Positions 19,947-28,620 of a DNA stretch of 64,000 nucleotides are shown one piece after another. Origin of the DNA: Phyllobacterium brassicacearum. GTDB taxonomy: Bacteria > Pseudomonadota > Alphaproteobacteria > Rhizobiales > Rhizobiaceae. Location of the stretch: assembly GCF_003010955.1 (NCBI RefSeq), contig NZ_PGGO01000001.1:186001-250000 (forward strand), in the 5' to 3' direction. The notes under the pieces are model-generated. The model did no database searches. It saw nothing but the letters and a program-made list of their open reading frames with translations, and was not told the origin of the DNA. Made by a program: the position numbers and the translations under genes. Position 1 is the first letter of the stretch; each line of letters starts with the position of its first letter.

Positions 19947-20744
19947 ATGAAATCAAAATTCTATCTTCTTGTCGCCATGCTGGTCTTGGCAAATCCGGCA
20001 TTTGCGGCCAATTCCGATTGGACGAAAACCCCCGGTGGCAGCGTCCGGCTGATCATCGACACCCCGACACAGCCGACGACTGAAATCCGCGGTGCACTCC
20101 AAATCAATCTCGATCCGGGTTGGAAGACCTATTGGAAAGAACCAGGCGATGCGGGTGTCCCGCCGGAACTGGACCTTACGGAAAGCAGCAACATCAAAAG
20201 CTATTCGATCTCGTTTCCTACCCCGCATCGATTCGAGGATGGCGGCACACATTGGGCCGGGTACAAGAGACCGGTCGCGCTGCCAGTGACGTTGACTCTC
20301 ATTGATCCGGCCAAACCGGTGCACGTGAAAGGTCATGCGTTTCTCGGTATCTGCGAGACGATCTGTATCCCCGTCACAGCGCAATTCGATATCTCGATCC
20401 ATGGAACTGCTTCCGATCCATTGACAAAGACCATCATCGACAATGCGTTCTCGCAGTTGCCGCAAGAGGCTTCTGCAACATTTGGCGCAACGTCCGCGAT
20501 GCGAAAGGACGATCGAGTCAGGATCACCGTCAGCCTTCCCGACGAGTATCCGGAGCCCGATATTTTTGTTGCGGGTGATGGCGCTGTCACGTTCGGTATG
20601 TCCAAGCTGAAGGGCCGAGAAGCAAAACGTGCCGTATTCTCCGCGCCTATCGTTGCCGGAAAGGATAAAAAGCCAATCCAGCTACACTATACACTGGTGC
20701 AAGGTGACAAGGCGGTATCCGGATCGATTGACGTGCAGGAATAG
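19947..20744 (+). CDS. secreted DsbD-alpha-like domain protein
   Basis: About 265 residues. Signal peptide (MKSKFYLLVAMLVLANPAFAA), then an immunoglobulin-like domain of the DsbD N-terminal (alpha) type with GWKTYWKEPGDAGVPPEL, a HWAGYKRPVALPVT segment and the redox pair C-x3-C in GICETICIPV. In DsbD this domain hands electrons to periplasmic partners. Here it stands alone, with no membrane beta domain or thioredoxin gamma domain, so its electron source must be another protein. I chose the ATG at 19947 to place the signal peptide at the N-terminus. It is followed by a peroxiredoxin 80 bp downstream. Confidence 0.82.
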   Translation: MKSKFYLLVAMLVLANPAFAANSDWTKTPGGSVRLIIDTPTQPTTEIRGALQINLDPGWKTYWKEPGDAGVPPELDLTESSNIKSYSISFPTPHRFEDGGTHWAGYKRPVALPVTLTLIDPAKPVHVKGHAFLGICETICIPVTAQFDISIHGTASDPLTKTIIDNAFSQLPQEASATFGATSAMRKDDRVRITVSLPDEYPEPDIFVAGDGAVTFGMSKLKGREAKRAVFSAPIVAGKDKKPIQLHYTLVQGDKAVSGSIDVQE

Positions 20745-20824
20745 GCGTCAAAATCCTCGACTTTTCAGCTTCCCCGTCCTATCTGCGTTGAGTTGGAAAT
20801 CTTCATTCCCCAAGGAGCCCATTC

Positions 20825-21310
20825 ATGACGATCAAGGTAGGCGAGCGTTTGCCGGACGCTGTATTCAAGACGAAAACCGATGAGGGTGTCATCGAAGTGC
20901 TGTCCGACACATTGTTCAAAGGCAAGAAAGTTGTGCTGTTTGCAGTGCCAGGCGCGTTCACCCCGACATGCAGCATGAACCACTTGCCCGGTTACCTTGA
21001 AAACCGCGATGCAATCCTGGCCAAAGGTGCCGATTCCATTGTTGTTGTTGCAGTCAATGACCCGCACGTGATGGGTGCCTGGGCCAAGGCAACCAATGGC
21101 GAGGGCAAAATTACATATCTCTCGGATGGGAATGCCACGTTCACAAAGGCAATCGGTCTCGACATTGATCTGGCTGCTGTAAGCATGGGTGTGCGATCCA
21201 AGCGATATTCAATGCTCGTGGAAGATGGCGTTGTGAAACAACTCAATGTCGAAACCACGCCTGGCCAGGCAGTAACATCGAGCGCAGCTACTATTCTTGA
21301 GCAGCTCTGA
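20825..21310 (+). CDS. peroxiredoxin (Prx5-type)
   Basis: 161-residue thiol peroxidase of the Prx5/AhpE-like group. The peroxidatic cysteine lies in the motif PGAFTPTCSMNHLPGY and the supporting arginine lies in GVRSKRYSMLV. There is no clear second resolving cysteine, so it probably uses glutaredoxin or another external thiol. A strong AAGGAG site lies just before the ATG. Placed after the DsbD-alpha-like gene, giving a possible redox pair, though the proteins are predicted to be in different compartments. Confidence 0.93.
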   Translation: MTIKVGERLPDAVFKTKTDEGVIEVLSDTLFKGKKVVLFAVPGAFTPTCSMNHLPGYLENRDAILAKGADSIVVVAVNDPHVMGAWAKATNGEGKITYLSDGNATFTKAIGLDIDLAAVSMGVRSKRYSMLVEDGVVKQLNVETTPGQAVTSSAATILEQL

Positions 21311-21325
21311 AATAACCGAAGAAAC

Positions 21326-21349
21326 AGAAGGCCGGCGGGCCGGCCTTCT
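21326..21349. terminator. bidirectional hairpin terminator
   Basis: Perfect 11-bp stem AGAAGGCCGGC with a GG loop, located between the peroxiredoxin stop (21310) and the rnhA stop (21361), which are convergent. No T tract follows. Confidence 0.75.
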
Positions 21350-21360
21350 CAACGGTGGGA

Positions 21361-21804
21361 TTATGGCTTCCGCTTGAACGGCGCCATTCCGGCCCTGGCC
21401 AGTTCGTCAGCGCGTTCGTTTTCAGGATGACCTGCGTGCCCCTTGACCCAATGCCATACAACCTTGTGCCGCTTGCGCGCTTCATCCAAAGCCTGCCAGA
21501 GCTCAGCATTTTTTACGGGCTTCTTTGCCGCCGTCTTCCAGCCATTTCGCTTCCAGCCTTCGATCCAGCCGGAGATACCATCCCGGACGTAGACTGAATC
21601 CGTATAGAGATCGACCTGGCATGGCTCCTTGAGGGCATTCAGCGCCGAGATCGCCGCCATTAATTCCATACGGTTGTTCGTCGTATCAGCCTCTCCGCCG
21701 GAGAGCTCTTTTTCATTGCCGTTCCAGCGCAAGACAACGCCCCAGCCGCCGGGCCCGGGATTGCCTGAGCATGCGCCATCGGTGAATGCCTGGATTTCCT
21801 TCAC
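21361..21804 (-). CDS. rnhA: ribonuclease HI
   Basis: 147-residue RNase HI, which cleaves RNA in RNA-DNA hybrids. The four acidic active-site residues are visible: the aspartate in [16 protein letters not shown], the glutamate in [10 protein letters not shown], the aspartate in [12 protein letters not shown], and the last in the [10 protein letters not shown] segment. The start is the GTG at 21804, which overlaps the thrB stop (GTGA), so translation is coupled. A longer in-frame reading into thrB is not credible. Confidence 0.95.
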   Translation of the reverse strand: MKEIQAFTDGACSGNPGPGGWGVVLRWNGNEKELSGGEADTTNNRMELMAAISALNALKEPCQVDLYTDSVYVRDGISGWIEGWKRNGWKTAAKKPVKNAELWQALDEARKRHKVVWHWVKGHAGHPENERADELARAGMAPFKRKP

Positions 21805-22781
21805 GTTTTCTGCCCTTCCAGGACGAGGCCGTACTCTACCGCCGACTGGATTTGCCGATGGAACCGCATCCGGCGAACATATTCCATCGGATCCTTCTTC
21901 ACGACGAGACTGCCTTCTGGGGTGTTCAACCAGTCGTAGAGCCTCGTCAGCATGAAGCGCAATGCGGACCCCCGCGCAAGAATTGGCAAGCATGCCGCCT
22001 CGTCTACAGACAATGGCCGGACGGTGCTATAGCCGCGAAGCAAAGCCGTACCTTTTGTGAGGTTGAACGCGTGATCCTTCTCGAAACACCATGCATTCAG
22101 GCAAACGGCAACGTCATATGCAAGCAGGTCGGTGCAGGCGAAATAGAAATCGATCAGTCCCGAAAGCTTGCTTCCAAGGAAAAAGACATTGTCCGGAAAC
22201 AGATCGGCGTGGATGACGCCATGGGGCAGATGCGACGGCCAGTTGGCTTCGAAGAACGCCAGGTCTGCCTCGGTTTCCTTGGCAAGTCCCGGCTCGACGC
22301 GGTCCGCACCCGATTTGGAGTTGTCCCACAATGGCCTCCAGCCGTCGACCGAGAGCGTGTTCCGGCGGCGCATGGGGAAATCCTCCCCTGCAACGTGCAT
22401 GCGCGCCAGCGCCTCACCCACCGCGTAGCAATGCTGGACCGTCGGCCGGCGCATCCACATGCCTTCAAGGAATGTGACGATCGCGGCGGGACGGCCAGCC
22501 AACTCGCCAATACTCGAACCAGATTTCTGGTTTACCGGCAAAGGACAACTTATTCCCTTCCCGGCGAGATGGCGCATAAGCCCAAGAAAGAATGGCAGAT
22601 CATTGCTGTTCACCCGCTTCTCATAGAGAGTCAGGATGAAGGAGCCGGTGCTGGTGTGCAGCAGGTAATTGGAATTCTCGACCCCCTCGGCGATGCCCTT
22701 GTAGGACAGCAACTCTCCAATGTCATAGTCCTTGAGGAAGTGCGCGAGGTCGATCTCATTGATGTCCGTATAGACAGCCAT
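21801..22781 (-). CDS. thrB: homoserine kinase (ThrB, APH-fold type)
   Basis: 326-residue kinase with the aminoglycoside-phosphotransferase fold used for homoserine phosphorylation in many alphaproteobacteria. The ATP loop region is [23 protein letters not shown]. The Brenner-like catalytic segment is [15 protein letters not shown] and the metal aspartate is in [15 protein letters not shown]. The product feeds thrC (plus strand, about 8 kb away). The ATG at 22781 is preceded immediately by a TAA of a small ORF, and its ribosome-binding region AGGAAAGAG lies inside one arm of a long inverted repeat. Confidence 0.95.
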   Translation of the reverse strand: MAVYTDINEIDLAHFLKDYDIGELLSYKGIAEGVENSNYLLHTSTGSFILTLYEKRVNSNDLPFFLGLMRHLAGKGISCPLPVNQKSGSSIGELAGRPAAIVTFLEGMWMRRPTVQHCYAVGEALARMHVAGEDFPMRRRNTLSVDGWRPLWDNSKSGADRVEPGLAKETEADLAFFEANWPSHLPHGVIHADLFPDNVFFLGSKLSGLIDFYFACTDLLAYDVAVCLNAWCFEKDHAFNLTKGTALLRGYSTVRPLSVDEAACLPILARGSALRFMLTRLYDWLNTPEGSLVVKKDPMEYVRRMRFHRQIQSAVEYGLVLEGQKT

Positions 22782-23009
22782 TTAGAGCTCTTTCCTGCCA
22801 TATTGGCCGTATTCTGTTTCTTGGCTGGCGAGACAATCCGCGCGGATGGTGGCGAGGTCGATGTGGGACATCGGACGAAGCCGCCTGACAAAGCGGGTGT
22901 CCGTCAGCCGGAAACCCGAAGGGACGGGGCCTGTTGCGCCAATCCCGGCGCCAAGCCACTCGCCCGCACGCAAAGTGCAGGTCTTCGTGTCTTCGCTTGA
23001 TATTGTCAC
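22782..23009 (-). CDS. hypothetical small ORF inside the ispH-thrB inverted-repeat element (doubtful)
   Basis: 75-codon ORF starting with GTG at 23009, preceded at six bases by GGAGG, and ending with a TAA that abuts the thrB ATG. The product (MTISSEDTKTCTLRAGE...) is not recognised and has no signal, membrane or motif content. All but two or three bases of it lie within a 271-bp element with inverted ends, so it may be incidental reading of that element. The ribosome-binding site and exact abutment to thrB are the only points in favour. Confidence 0.3.
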   Translation of the reverse strand: MTISSEDTKTCTLRAGEWLGAGIGATGPVPSGFRLTDTRFVRRLRPMSHIDLATIRADCLASQETEYGQYGRKEL

Positions 23010-23054
23010 AACATGCCTCCGTCAGAATAGGTCAATATGGCCGGAAAGAGCTCT
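22784..23054. repeat. 271-bp element with 32-33-bp terminal inverted repeats (MITE-like)
   Basis: The left arm at 22784-22816 and the right arm at 23023-23054 are reverse complements: 29 of 32 aligned bases match plus one single-base gap. Outer ends read AGAGCTCTTTCC and GGAAAGAGCTCT. The 206-bp interior is not palindromic. The right arm abuts the ispH stop and the left arm covers the thrB ribosome-binding region. This looks like a non-autonomous mobile element (MITE) or a large regulatory stem in the ispH-thrB transcript. No clear target duplication is visible. Confidence 0.7.
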
Positions 23055-24055
23055 CAGTGGCTTCCGTTGACGAAGGCCATGTCGTCACTTGTCAGTTTCA
23101 TATCGCGCAGGTCACGCATGACATGGAAGTTCTCGGTCTCAATTGTTGTTTCAGCGAGGTCAATGGTCACGAAATAACGCTCCGAAAAGGACTGAATAAT
23201 TTCATCAACAATGATCTCCGGAGCTGAAGCACCCGCCGAGAGCCCAACGACTGAGATATCGCCAATCTGCGTCCAGTCGATGTCCGAAGCGCGTTGGACC
23301 AGCAGCGACTGCGCGGCGCCAGATCGCTCAGCCACTTCCACAAGTCGCTTGGAATTGGAGGAGTTGGGAGCACCGACAACAAGGAACAAGTCGCAACCGG
23401 GCGCTGCCGACTTCACCGCATCCTGACGGTTCGTGGTGGCGTAACAAATGGATTCGGCGGCAGGTGCCGTAAGCTCAGGAAACCGGCGTTGCAAAGTCGC
23501 GATGATCCCTGCCGTGTCATCCACGGAAAGGGTGGTCTGCGTCACGAAGCCGAGATTGTCAGGATCTTGCGGTGAGTAGGTTTCCGCGTCCTCAATGGTT
23601 TCGATCAGAGTAACAGCGCCTTCGGGCAGTTGGCCCATCGTCCCTATGACCTCTGGATGACCCGAGTGACCGACGAGGATGACGTGGCGCCCAAGCCGTT
23701 GATGACGCATGGCCTGTTTGTGCACCTTGGACACGAGCGGGCATGTTGCATCGAGATAGAACAGGTTCTTGCTCTCCGCATCGGCAGGTACTGATTTCGG
23801 CACTCCATGGGCAGAGAAGACGACCGGCTGGTTGCGGTGCTCTGCCGGGATTTCGTTCAATTCCTCGACGAACACCGCTCCGCGCGATTGCAGCCCCTCG
23901 ACGACATAGCGATTGTGCACGATCTCGTGGCGCACATAGACCGGTGCGCCATATTTCTTCAGCGCCAGAACGACGATTTGAATGGCGCGATCCACACCGG
24001 CGCAGAACCCGCGCGGTCCGCACAGGCGGATTGTCAGTGGTTTCTTCTCAGCCAT
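23054..24055 (-). CDS. ispH: 4-hydroxy-3-methylbut-2-enyl diphosphate reductase
   Basis: 333-residue iron-sulfur enzyme, the last step of the MEP isoprenoid pathway. The three cluster cysteines are visible in [13 protein letters not shown], in [11 protein letters not shown] and in [28 protein letters not shown] and [13 protein letters not shown] are also typical. The first enzyme, dxs, lies near 36-37 kb. It follows SURF1 by 51 bp on the same strand and precedes thrB, separated by the inverted-repeat element whose arm ends at the ispH stop. Confidence 0.97.
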   Translation of the reverse strand: MAEKKPLTIRLCGPRGFCAGVDRAIQIVVLALKKYGAPVYVRHEIVHNRYVVEGLQSRGAVFVEELNEIPAEHRNQPVVFSAHGVPKSVPADAESKNLFYLDATCPLVSKVHKQAMRHQRLGRHVILVGHSGHPEVIGTMGQLPEGAVTLIETIEDAETYSPQDPDNLGFVTQTTLSVDDTAGIIATLQRRFPELTAPAAESICYATTNRQDAVKSAAPGCDLFLVVGAPNSSNSKRLVEVAERSGAAQSLLVQRASDIDWTQIGDISVVGLSAGASAPEIIVDEIIQSFSERYFVTIDLAETTIETENFHVMRDLRDMKLTSDDMAFVNGSH

Positions 24056-24106
24056 GGTGTTCTATCTCGCAGAAGCATTGAAATGTGTCTTGGAATTGGG
24101 CGGCAA

Positions 24107-24907
24107 TCAGCGTGAAGTCAAGTCTGAAGACTCCGATTGACCGACTTCCGGTTCTCCATCGCTAGGGAATTTATACCGCCGCCGGAGCCACACTCCAATA
24201 ATTGCGACCAAGGTTGCAGCCAATCCATACCATGTGAGCGCATATTGAAGATGACTGTTCGGCAGATCGATGATCGTCACGCCCCCAATCGGAAGTCCAC
24301 CAGGGTTGGCAGCCTTGTCGGCATCAATGAAGAAAGGCACCAGCTTGTCTGGTTCAATGCCGGACTGGCCAGCCATCGTCGCCAGATCTTTCCAGTAGTA
24401 GGTATTCGTCGCAAGATCATTGTCTGGCACTATCGACGACGGTTTGGTGCTAAGCGGGTTGCGGGCAAGCCCGTTGATGGTCACCTCTCCTTCGATCTCA
24501 CCTTCGGCACGCCTGCCCGGGTCCTTCTTGTCATAGGGGACAAAGCCTCTATTGACGAACACCGAGCGCCCATCGTTGAGCAGCAAAGGCGTATAGACAT
24601 AGAATCCGGAGTAGCCGTCAAAGGTCGCGAAGTAGTGTCGTTCCCTGTCATTGAGCAGACGGCCAGTCGCCGTCACAGTCCGGTAATCGACGTCCTTCTG
24701 GTCGGCCCAGACTTTTTCCGTATCGGCAAGCGAAGCGGGAGCTGCATGGGTTCGAGCTTCAATTTCGGCGAGAAGACCTTCCTTCCAATACAGGCGTTCG
24801 ACCTGCCATGTCCCGAGTGCGATCAGGATGGCGAAGACGATGGCGCCAATGATCAGAGTTATCCAGGGAAATCGATGGCGCCTTGCTGGCGTGGCAATAT
24901 CAGTCAT
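24107..24907 (-). CDS. SURF1 family cytochrome oxidase assembly protein
   Basis: 266-residue membrane protein. One N-terminal membrane helix (FPWITLIIGAIVFAILIALG) is followed by WQVERLYWKEGLLAEIEAR, which matches the SURF1 signature, then a periplasmic domain with FVNRGFVP, then a second helix near the C-terminus (YGLAATLVAIIGVWL). SURF1 assists heme a insertion into cytochrome c oxidase subunit I. It overlaps the DUF983 gene by eight bases and lies downstream of the cta genes, which supports the role. Confidence 0.93.
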   Translation of the reverse strand: MTDIATPARRHRFPWITLIIGAIVFAILIALGTWQVERLYWKEGLLAEIEARTHAAPASLADTEKVWADQKDVDYRTVTATGRLLNDRERHYFATFDGYSGFYVYTPLLLNDGRSVFVNRGFVPYDKKDPGRRAEGEIEGEVTINGLARNPLSTKPSSIVPDNDLATNTYYWKDLATMAGQSGIEPDKLVPFFIDADKAANPGGLPIGGVTIIDLPNSHLQYALTWYGLAATLVAIIGVWLRRRYKFPSDGEPEVGQSESSDLTSR

Positions 24908-25295
24908 GGGCAGTTGGTCGATCGAGCCGTCCTTCGGAAGCCTTGTGCTTGTACTGGAGCGCGATCAGCACACCTTTCATCCAGCGTAGCGCGGCCAGGC
25001 AAAGTACCAGCGCTAACGGTATCCAAAGGATGAAATGCAGCCACAATGGAGGATCGAGTGTTACCTCCATCCAGAGTGCAAGACCGACAACGATGAAGCC
25101 GATCAAAAGCATCACCAGAACAGCCGGACCTTCACCGGTGTCGATGAAGGAATAATCAAGCCCGCAGCTCGAACACCGTTCGGCTGGCTTCAGGAAACCG
25201 TCAAACAATTTGCCTTGCCCGCAACGGGGGCATCGTGCCTTCACACCCGCAGTGATTGGGTCCACCGGGGGATATAGGGCTGTGTCTTCATTCAT
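24900..25295 (-). CDS. DUF983 family membrane protein
   Basis: 131-residue protein with a zinc-ribbon-like start (CPRCGQGKLFDGFLKPAERC, then CSSCGLDYSF) and two membrane helices (VLVMLLIGFIVVGLALWM and LHFILWIPLALVLCLAAL). DUF983 genes often accompany cytochrome oxidase clusters, and here it overlaps SURF1, so a role in oxidase assembly is inferred. No enzymatic function is known to me. Confidence 0.9.
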   Translation of the reverse strand: MNEDTALYPPVDPITAGVKARCPRCGQGKLFDGFLKPAERCSSCGLDYSFIDTGEGPAVLVMLLIGFIVVGLALWMEVTLDPPLWLHFILWIPLALVLCLAALRWMKGVLIALQYKHKASEGRLDRPTAHD

Positions 25296-25306
25296 TGGCT
25301 ATGCAC

Positions 25307-25810
25307 TCAAGGGTTAATCTCGATCGGCGTTCCATCCTGAACGAGCGTCCAGATTTCATCCATCTCCTGATTTGTGACGGCAATGCAACCATCTGTCCAG
25401 TCGATAAGTTGAAGCACCCAACCCCACCATCCATAGCCATTGGCAGCGCCGTGAATCATGATCGCGCCGCCCGGCGGAACTCCTATGGATTTTGCCGCAG
25501 CGCTGTCTTGAGCGTTCGGATAGGAAATGTGGATTGACTTATGAGCAATGCTATTGGGGTTGCGCCAGTCGAGAGCGTAGCGGCCTTCCGGCGTACGTTC
25601 ATCCCCTTGCCAGCGCTTGTGGCCAATGGGCCGCGCACCGAGGGCAATCTTGTATTCCCTGACGAGCGTTTCCCCTGACAGAAGTTGCATCCTGCGCTCG
25701 GACTTCTGAACGCGTACCAGATCAATATTTATATTCGCGGCAGGGGGCGGCGCCGGGAAAAGCGACGCGAGGATTAGCGAGGCGGAAATAATCACATTCA
25801 AATTGAACAT
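25307..25810 (-). CDS. secreted L,D-transpeptidase-like protein (YkuD domain)
   Basis: About 167 residues. A signal peptide (MFNLNVIISASLILASLFP) is followed by an L,D-transpeptidase catalytic domain with the paired motif IMIHGAANGYGWWG and WTDGCIAVTNQEMDEIW, where the cysteine is the nucleophile. Such enzymes cross-link peptidoglycan or attach lipoproteins to it. I chose the ATG at 25810 over 25864: the longer start would read through the hairpin terminator at 25846-25873 and lacks a proper signal peptide. It sits between the oxidase cluster and DUF983, with 11 bp to the latter. Confidence 0.88.
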   Translation of the reverse strand: MFNLNVIISASLILASLFPAPPPAANINIDLVRVQKSERRMQLLSGETLVREYKIALGARPIGHKRWQGDERTPEGRYALDWRNPNSIAHKSIHISYPNAQDSAAAKSIGVPPGGAIMIHGAANGYGWWGWVLQLIDWTDGCIAVTNQEMDEIWTLVQDGTPIEINP

Positions 25811-25845
25811 CGCCAATCGAAACGCAGGATTGTCGTCAAAGCAAG

Positions 25846-25873
25846 AGGGCGGCCACGTTTCCATGACCGCCCT
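25846..25873 (-). terminator. hairpin terminator after ctaE
   Basis: 10-bp stem (one G-T pair when read on the minus strand) formed by 25846-25855 and 25864-25873, beginning 23 bp after the ctaE stop. On the minus strand it is followed by CTTGCTTTG, a weak U tract. It probably ends or attenuates the oxidase transcript before the transpeptidase gene. Confidence 0.65.
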
Positions 25874-25895
25874 CCGGGATTTGCTTTGCGTTCAA

Positions 25896-26774
25896 TTACT
25901 CGACGGCGATCGGGGCACCCCAACCAGCCCAGACGTAGATCGAGAAGAACAGGAACAGCCAGACCACGTCAACGAAGTGCCAGTACCACGCCGCAGCTTC
26001 AAACCCGAAATGCTTCTGCGGTGTGAAATCACCGCGGAGCGAACGAAGCAGGCATACCGCCAGGAAGATGGTACCAATGATAACGTGGAAGCCGTGGAAG
26101 CCCGTAGCCATGAAGAACGTCGCGCCATAGATCGAATCCTTGAACGCGAATGGCGCGTGCACGTACTCGTATCCCTGCACGAACGAGAACAGCAGGCCAA
26201 GCAGAACTGTCAGCGTCAGGCCGGTGATGAGGCCCTTGCGATCATTGTGGATCAAGGCGTGGTGCGCCCAGGTCACAGTCGTGCCCGAGAGCAACAGGAT
26301 GATCGTGTTGTAAAGTGGAAAATGGAGAGGGTCGAGAACCTCGATACCCTTCGGAGGCCAGACTCCACCAGTAAAGGCGGTTCGGGCGACCTGTTGCACT
26401 TCTCCGGGGAAAAGACTTGCATCGAAAAATGCCCAGAACCAGGCAACGAAGAACATCACCTCGGAGGCAATAAACATGATCATTCCGTAGCGCAGGTGCA
26501 GGGAAACGACCCGCGTGTGATGGCCCTCCTTGCTTTCCTTGATCGTGTCTGACCACCAGCCGTACATCGTGTAGAGAATGATGACCAAGCCAATCGCGAA
26601 TATCCACGGGCTGGTCAGATTCGCATTGAACAACACCAGCTCGCCGCCGCTGTTGTATCGCATGAAGGCTATGCCGCCGATTGCGAGAACAAACGCCCCA
26701 ACCGAACCGAGAAACGGCCATGGGCTTGGATCGATAATGTGATAGTCGTGGTTCTTCTGGTGCGCTTCGGCCAT
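25896..26774 (-). CDS. ctaE: cytochrome c oxidase subunit III
   Basis: 292-residue membrane protein with seven predicted helices. Conserved segments include HDYHIIDPSPWPF, MFIASEVMFFVAWFWAFFDASLFP, WAHHALIHNDRKG, GFHGFHVIIGTIFL and FGFEAAAWYWHFVDVVWLFLF. It is the third core subunit of the aa3-type oxidase, with ctaC and ctaD upstream. It lies 57 bp after ctaG and is followed by a hairpin. Confidence 0.97.
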   Translation of the reverse strand: MAEAHQKNHDYHIIDPSPWPFLGSVGAFVLAIGGIAFMRYNSGGELVLFNANLTSPWIFAIGLVIILYTMYGWWSDTIKESKEGHHTRVVSLHLRYGMIMFIASEVMFFVAWFWAFFDASLFPGEVQQVARTAFTGGVWPPKGIEVLDPLHFPLYNTIILLLSGTTVTWAHHALIHNDRKGLITGLTLTVLLGLLFSFVQGYEYVHAPFAFKDSIYGATFFMATGFHGFHVIIGTIFLAVCLLRSLRGDFTPQKHFGFEAAAWYWHFVDVVWLFLFFSIYVWAGWGAPIAVE

Positions 26775-26831
26775 TTTAACCCCCGCAAATTCTGTTCATC
26801 TGTTAGACAATGGCGTCAAGCCAATGCAAGT

Positions 26832-27476
26832 TCAAAGCTGTCCTGACGCATTCTTCTTTACATCGGCATTGGCAGCCACGGGTGCTGGCATCGCAATTGG
26901 GAAGAATGTGTAAGACAGGGTGATTGTGTTGACGCCTTTCAGTTCAGGCGCATTGACGATATCCGGGTCGACGAAGAATACGACCGGCATTTCAAGATCT
27001 TCGCCCGGCTTTAAAACCGTATCGGTGAAGCAGAAGCACTCGACTTTGTTGAAATAGGCGCCTGCGGCCTGTGGTGTCACATTGAATGACGCACGGCCAG
27101 CTGTTGGCTTATCCGTGATGTTCCGGGCTTCATATTTAATCAGCGTAGTCTCGCCAATGTTCATCGTCACGTCACGTTGAACGGGCTCAAAATGCCAGGG
27201 CATTCCACCGGATGTGTTGGCATCGAACCGGACAATGATCTTCTTGTCGAGGATTGTGTCCGACATCTGTTCGACGCGCTGGGTCGTGCCGCCGTAACCC
27301 GTGACCTGACAAAACATCGCGTAAAGCGGAACGGCGGCAAAGGCCATTCCAACCATGCCGAAGAAGAATGCCAGGCACGATATCGCAATCGTGCGATCGG
27401 AAAGCTTGCGCTTTTGAGGCGAAGGTTCGGCAGTACTCTTATTGCTGTTCTCGTCCATCCCGGTATCCGTATCCAT
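26832..27476 (-). CDS. ctaG: cytochrome c oxidase copper-assembly protein CtaG
   Basis: 214-residue Cox11-type protein, needed to insert CuB into subunit I. It has one N-terminal membrane anchor ([20 protein letters not shown]), the [16 protein letters not shown] segment, the copper-binding CFCF motif in [10 protein letters not shown], and a periplasmic beta domain. The ATG at 27476 overlaps the stop of the small coxF gene (TGATG); a GTG at 27479 is an alternative. The first residues are acidic and poorly conserved. Confidence 0.95.
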   Translation of the reverse strand: MDTDTGMDENSNKSTAEPSPQKRKLSDRTIAISCLAFFFGMVGMAFAAVPLYAMFCQVTGYGGTTQRVEQMSDTILDKKIIVRFDANTSGGMPWHFEPVQRDVTMNIGETTLIKYEARNITDKPTAGRASFNVTPQAAGAYFNKVECFCFTDTVLKPGEDLEMPVVFFVDPDIVNAPELKGVNTITLSYTFFPIAMPAPVAANADVKKNASGQL

Positions 27477-27631
27477 CACATCGGCCGGCTGAGGATATTA
27501 GCGCCGAGCTTCGCCCAGGTACCGACGTATACGATGACAACAAACGCGGCCAAGGCCACTGCGAGCGCGATCGAGCGGCTGCGCTGCGCCCTTCTTTGTT
27601 TGTCGGTAAGTGTCACGCGATCATTGCTCAT
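27476..27631 (-). CDS. small membrane protein CoxF-like, in oxidase operon
   Basis: 51-codon gene starting with the ATG at 27631. The product ([20 protein letters not shown]...) has a basic N-terminus followed by one membrane helix, about [19 protein letters not shown], and ends ILSRPM. The stop shares a base with the ctaG ATG. A gene of this size and layout (basic start, single helix) lies between ctaB and ctaG in rhizobial oxidase clusters and is often called coxF. The exact role is not known. Confidence 0.8.
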   Translation of the reverse strand: MSNDRVTLTDKQRRAQRSRSIALAVALAAFVVIVYVGTWAKLGANILSRPM

Positions 27632-27632
27632 A

Positions 27633-28577
27633 TCAAGCACCTGCTACCAAAAGTGCTTTACGCACGAGAATTTCGCCGAGAAGCACGGCATATAGACTGA
27701 AGAGATAGAAAATCGAGAACGCGAACATCTTCTTGGCCGGTCTCATCATCGCTTCGCCAACGGGCGAGCGCCATACCGACCAGGCATAGCCCAGGAAAGC
27801 CGCGCCCATCGCGATCGAAAATACGCCATATACCGGCCCGGCGAAGCCCATCACCCACGGCAGAACAGCTACCGGAGCGACCAGGAGGGTATAAAGGAAA
27901 ATCTGGAACTTCGTCGATGCTTCGCCCATGACATTCGGCATCATCGGAATTTTGGCTTTTTCGTAATCATCCGACATGAACAGCGACAGGGCCCAGAAAT
28001 GGGGCGGCGTCCACAGAAAGATGATCATGAAGAGAACGATGCTCTCCATGCTGATCGAATTGGTCACGGCAACCCATCCAATCATGGGCGGGAATGCACC
28101 TGCAGCGCCGCCAATAACAATGTTCTGGGGCGTCGAGCGCTTCAGCCACATTGTGTAGACAACAGCATAGAAGAATATGGTGAATGCCAGCAGGAAAGCC
28201 GATAGGAGATTGACGAAAAGACCCAGCGTCACAACCGAGAAGACGGAAAGCAAAAGCCCGAACGTCAGGACCTCTTCGCGAGAGATACGCCCTGCAGGGA
28301 TCGGCCGCTTGGCGGTGCGCTTCATGATGGCATCGATATCCGCATCGTACCACATGTTGAGGGCACCGGACGCCCCTGCACCGACGGCAATACAGAGAAT
28401 GGCGATCGCAGCCAGAACCGGATTGATCTGGCCCGGGGCGGCCATCAGACCGACAAAACCCGTGAACACGACGAGCGACATCACACGAGGCTTGAGCAGC
28501 GCGATATAATCCGATGCGTTGGCTTCGGAGAGGCCAATGCTCGTATCCAGACTCGCGTTTTTCTCAATCAGTGGCAT
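27633..28577 (-). CDS. ctaB: protoheme IX farnesyltransferase
   Basis: 314-residue UbiA-superfamily prenyltransferase that converts heme b to heme o. The conserved [23 protein letters not shown] stretch carries the metal-diphosphate aspartates. Several membrane helices follow (e.g. [23 protein letters not shown]). I chose the ATG at 28577 (MPLIEKNAS), which matches the usual N-terminus just before [15 protein letters not shown] longer reading would run back through the hairpin at 28621-28656 and into the end of ctaD. The stop lies one base from the coxF start. Confidence 0.94.
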   Translation of the reverse strand: MPLIEKNASLDTSIGLSEANASDYIALLKPRVMSLVVFTGFVGLMAAPGQINPVLAAIAILCIAVGAGASGALNMWYDADIDAIMKRTAKRPIPAGRISREEVLTFGLLLSVFSVVTLGLFVNLLSAFLLAFTIFFYAVVYTMWLKRSTPQNIVIGGAAGAFPPMIGWVAVTNSISMESIVLFMIIFLWTPPHFWALSLFMSDDYEKAKIPMMPNVMGEASTKFQIFLYTLLVAPVAVLPWVMGFAGPVYGVFSIAMGAAFLGYAWSVWRSPVGEAMMRPAKKMFAFSIFYLFSLYAVLLGEILVRKALLVAGA

Positions 28578-28620
28578 TAGTTCATTCTTGTCGTTTTCAG
28601 GTAGCAACTTCGTCTTGGGG

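Noticed and set aside
21805-21993. In-frame N-terminal extension of rnhA into thrB
   Set aside because: The extension is antisense-like arginine-rich filler; RNase HI begins at the GTG that overlaps the thrB stop.
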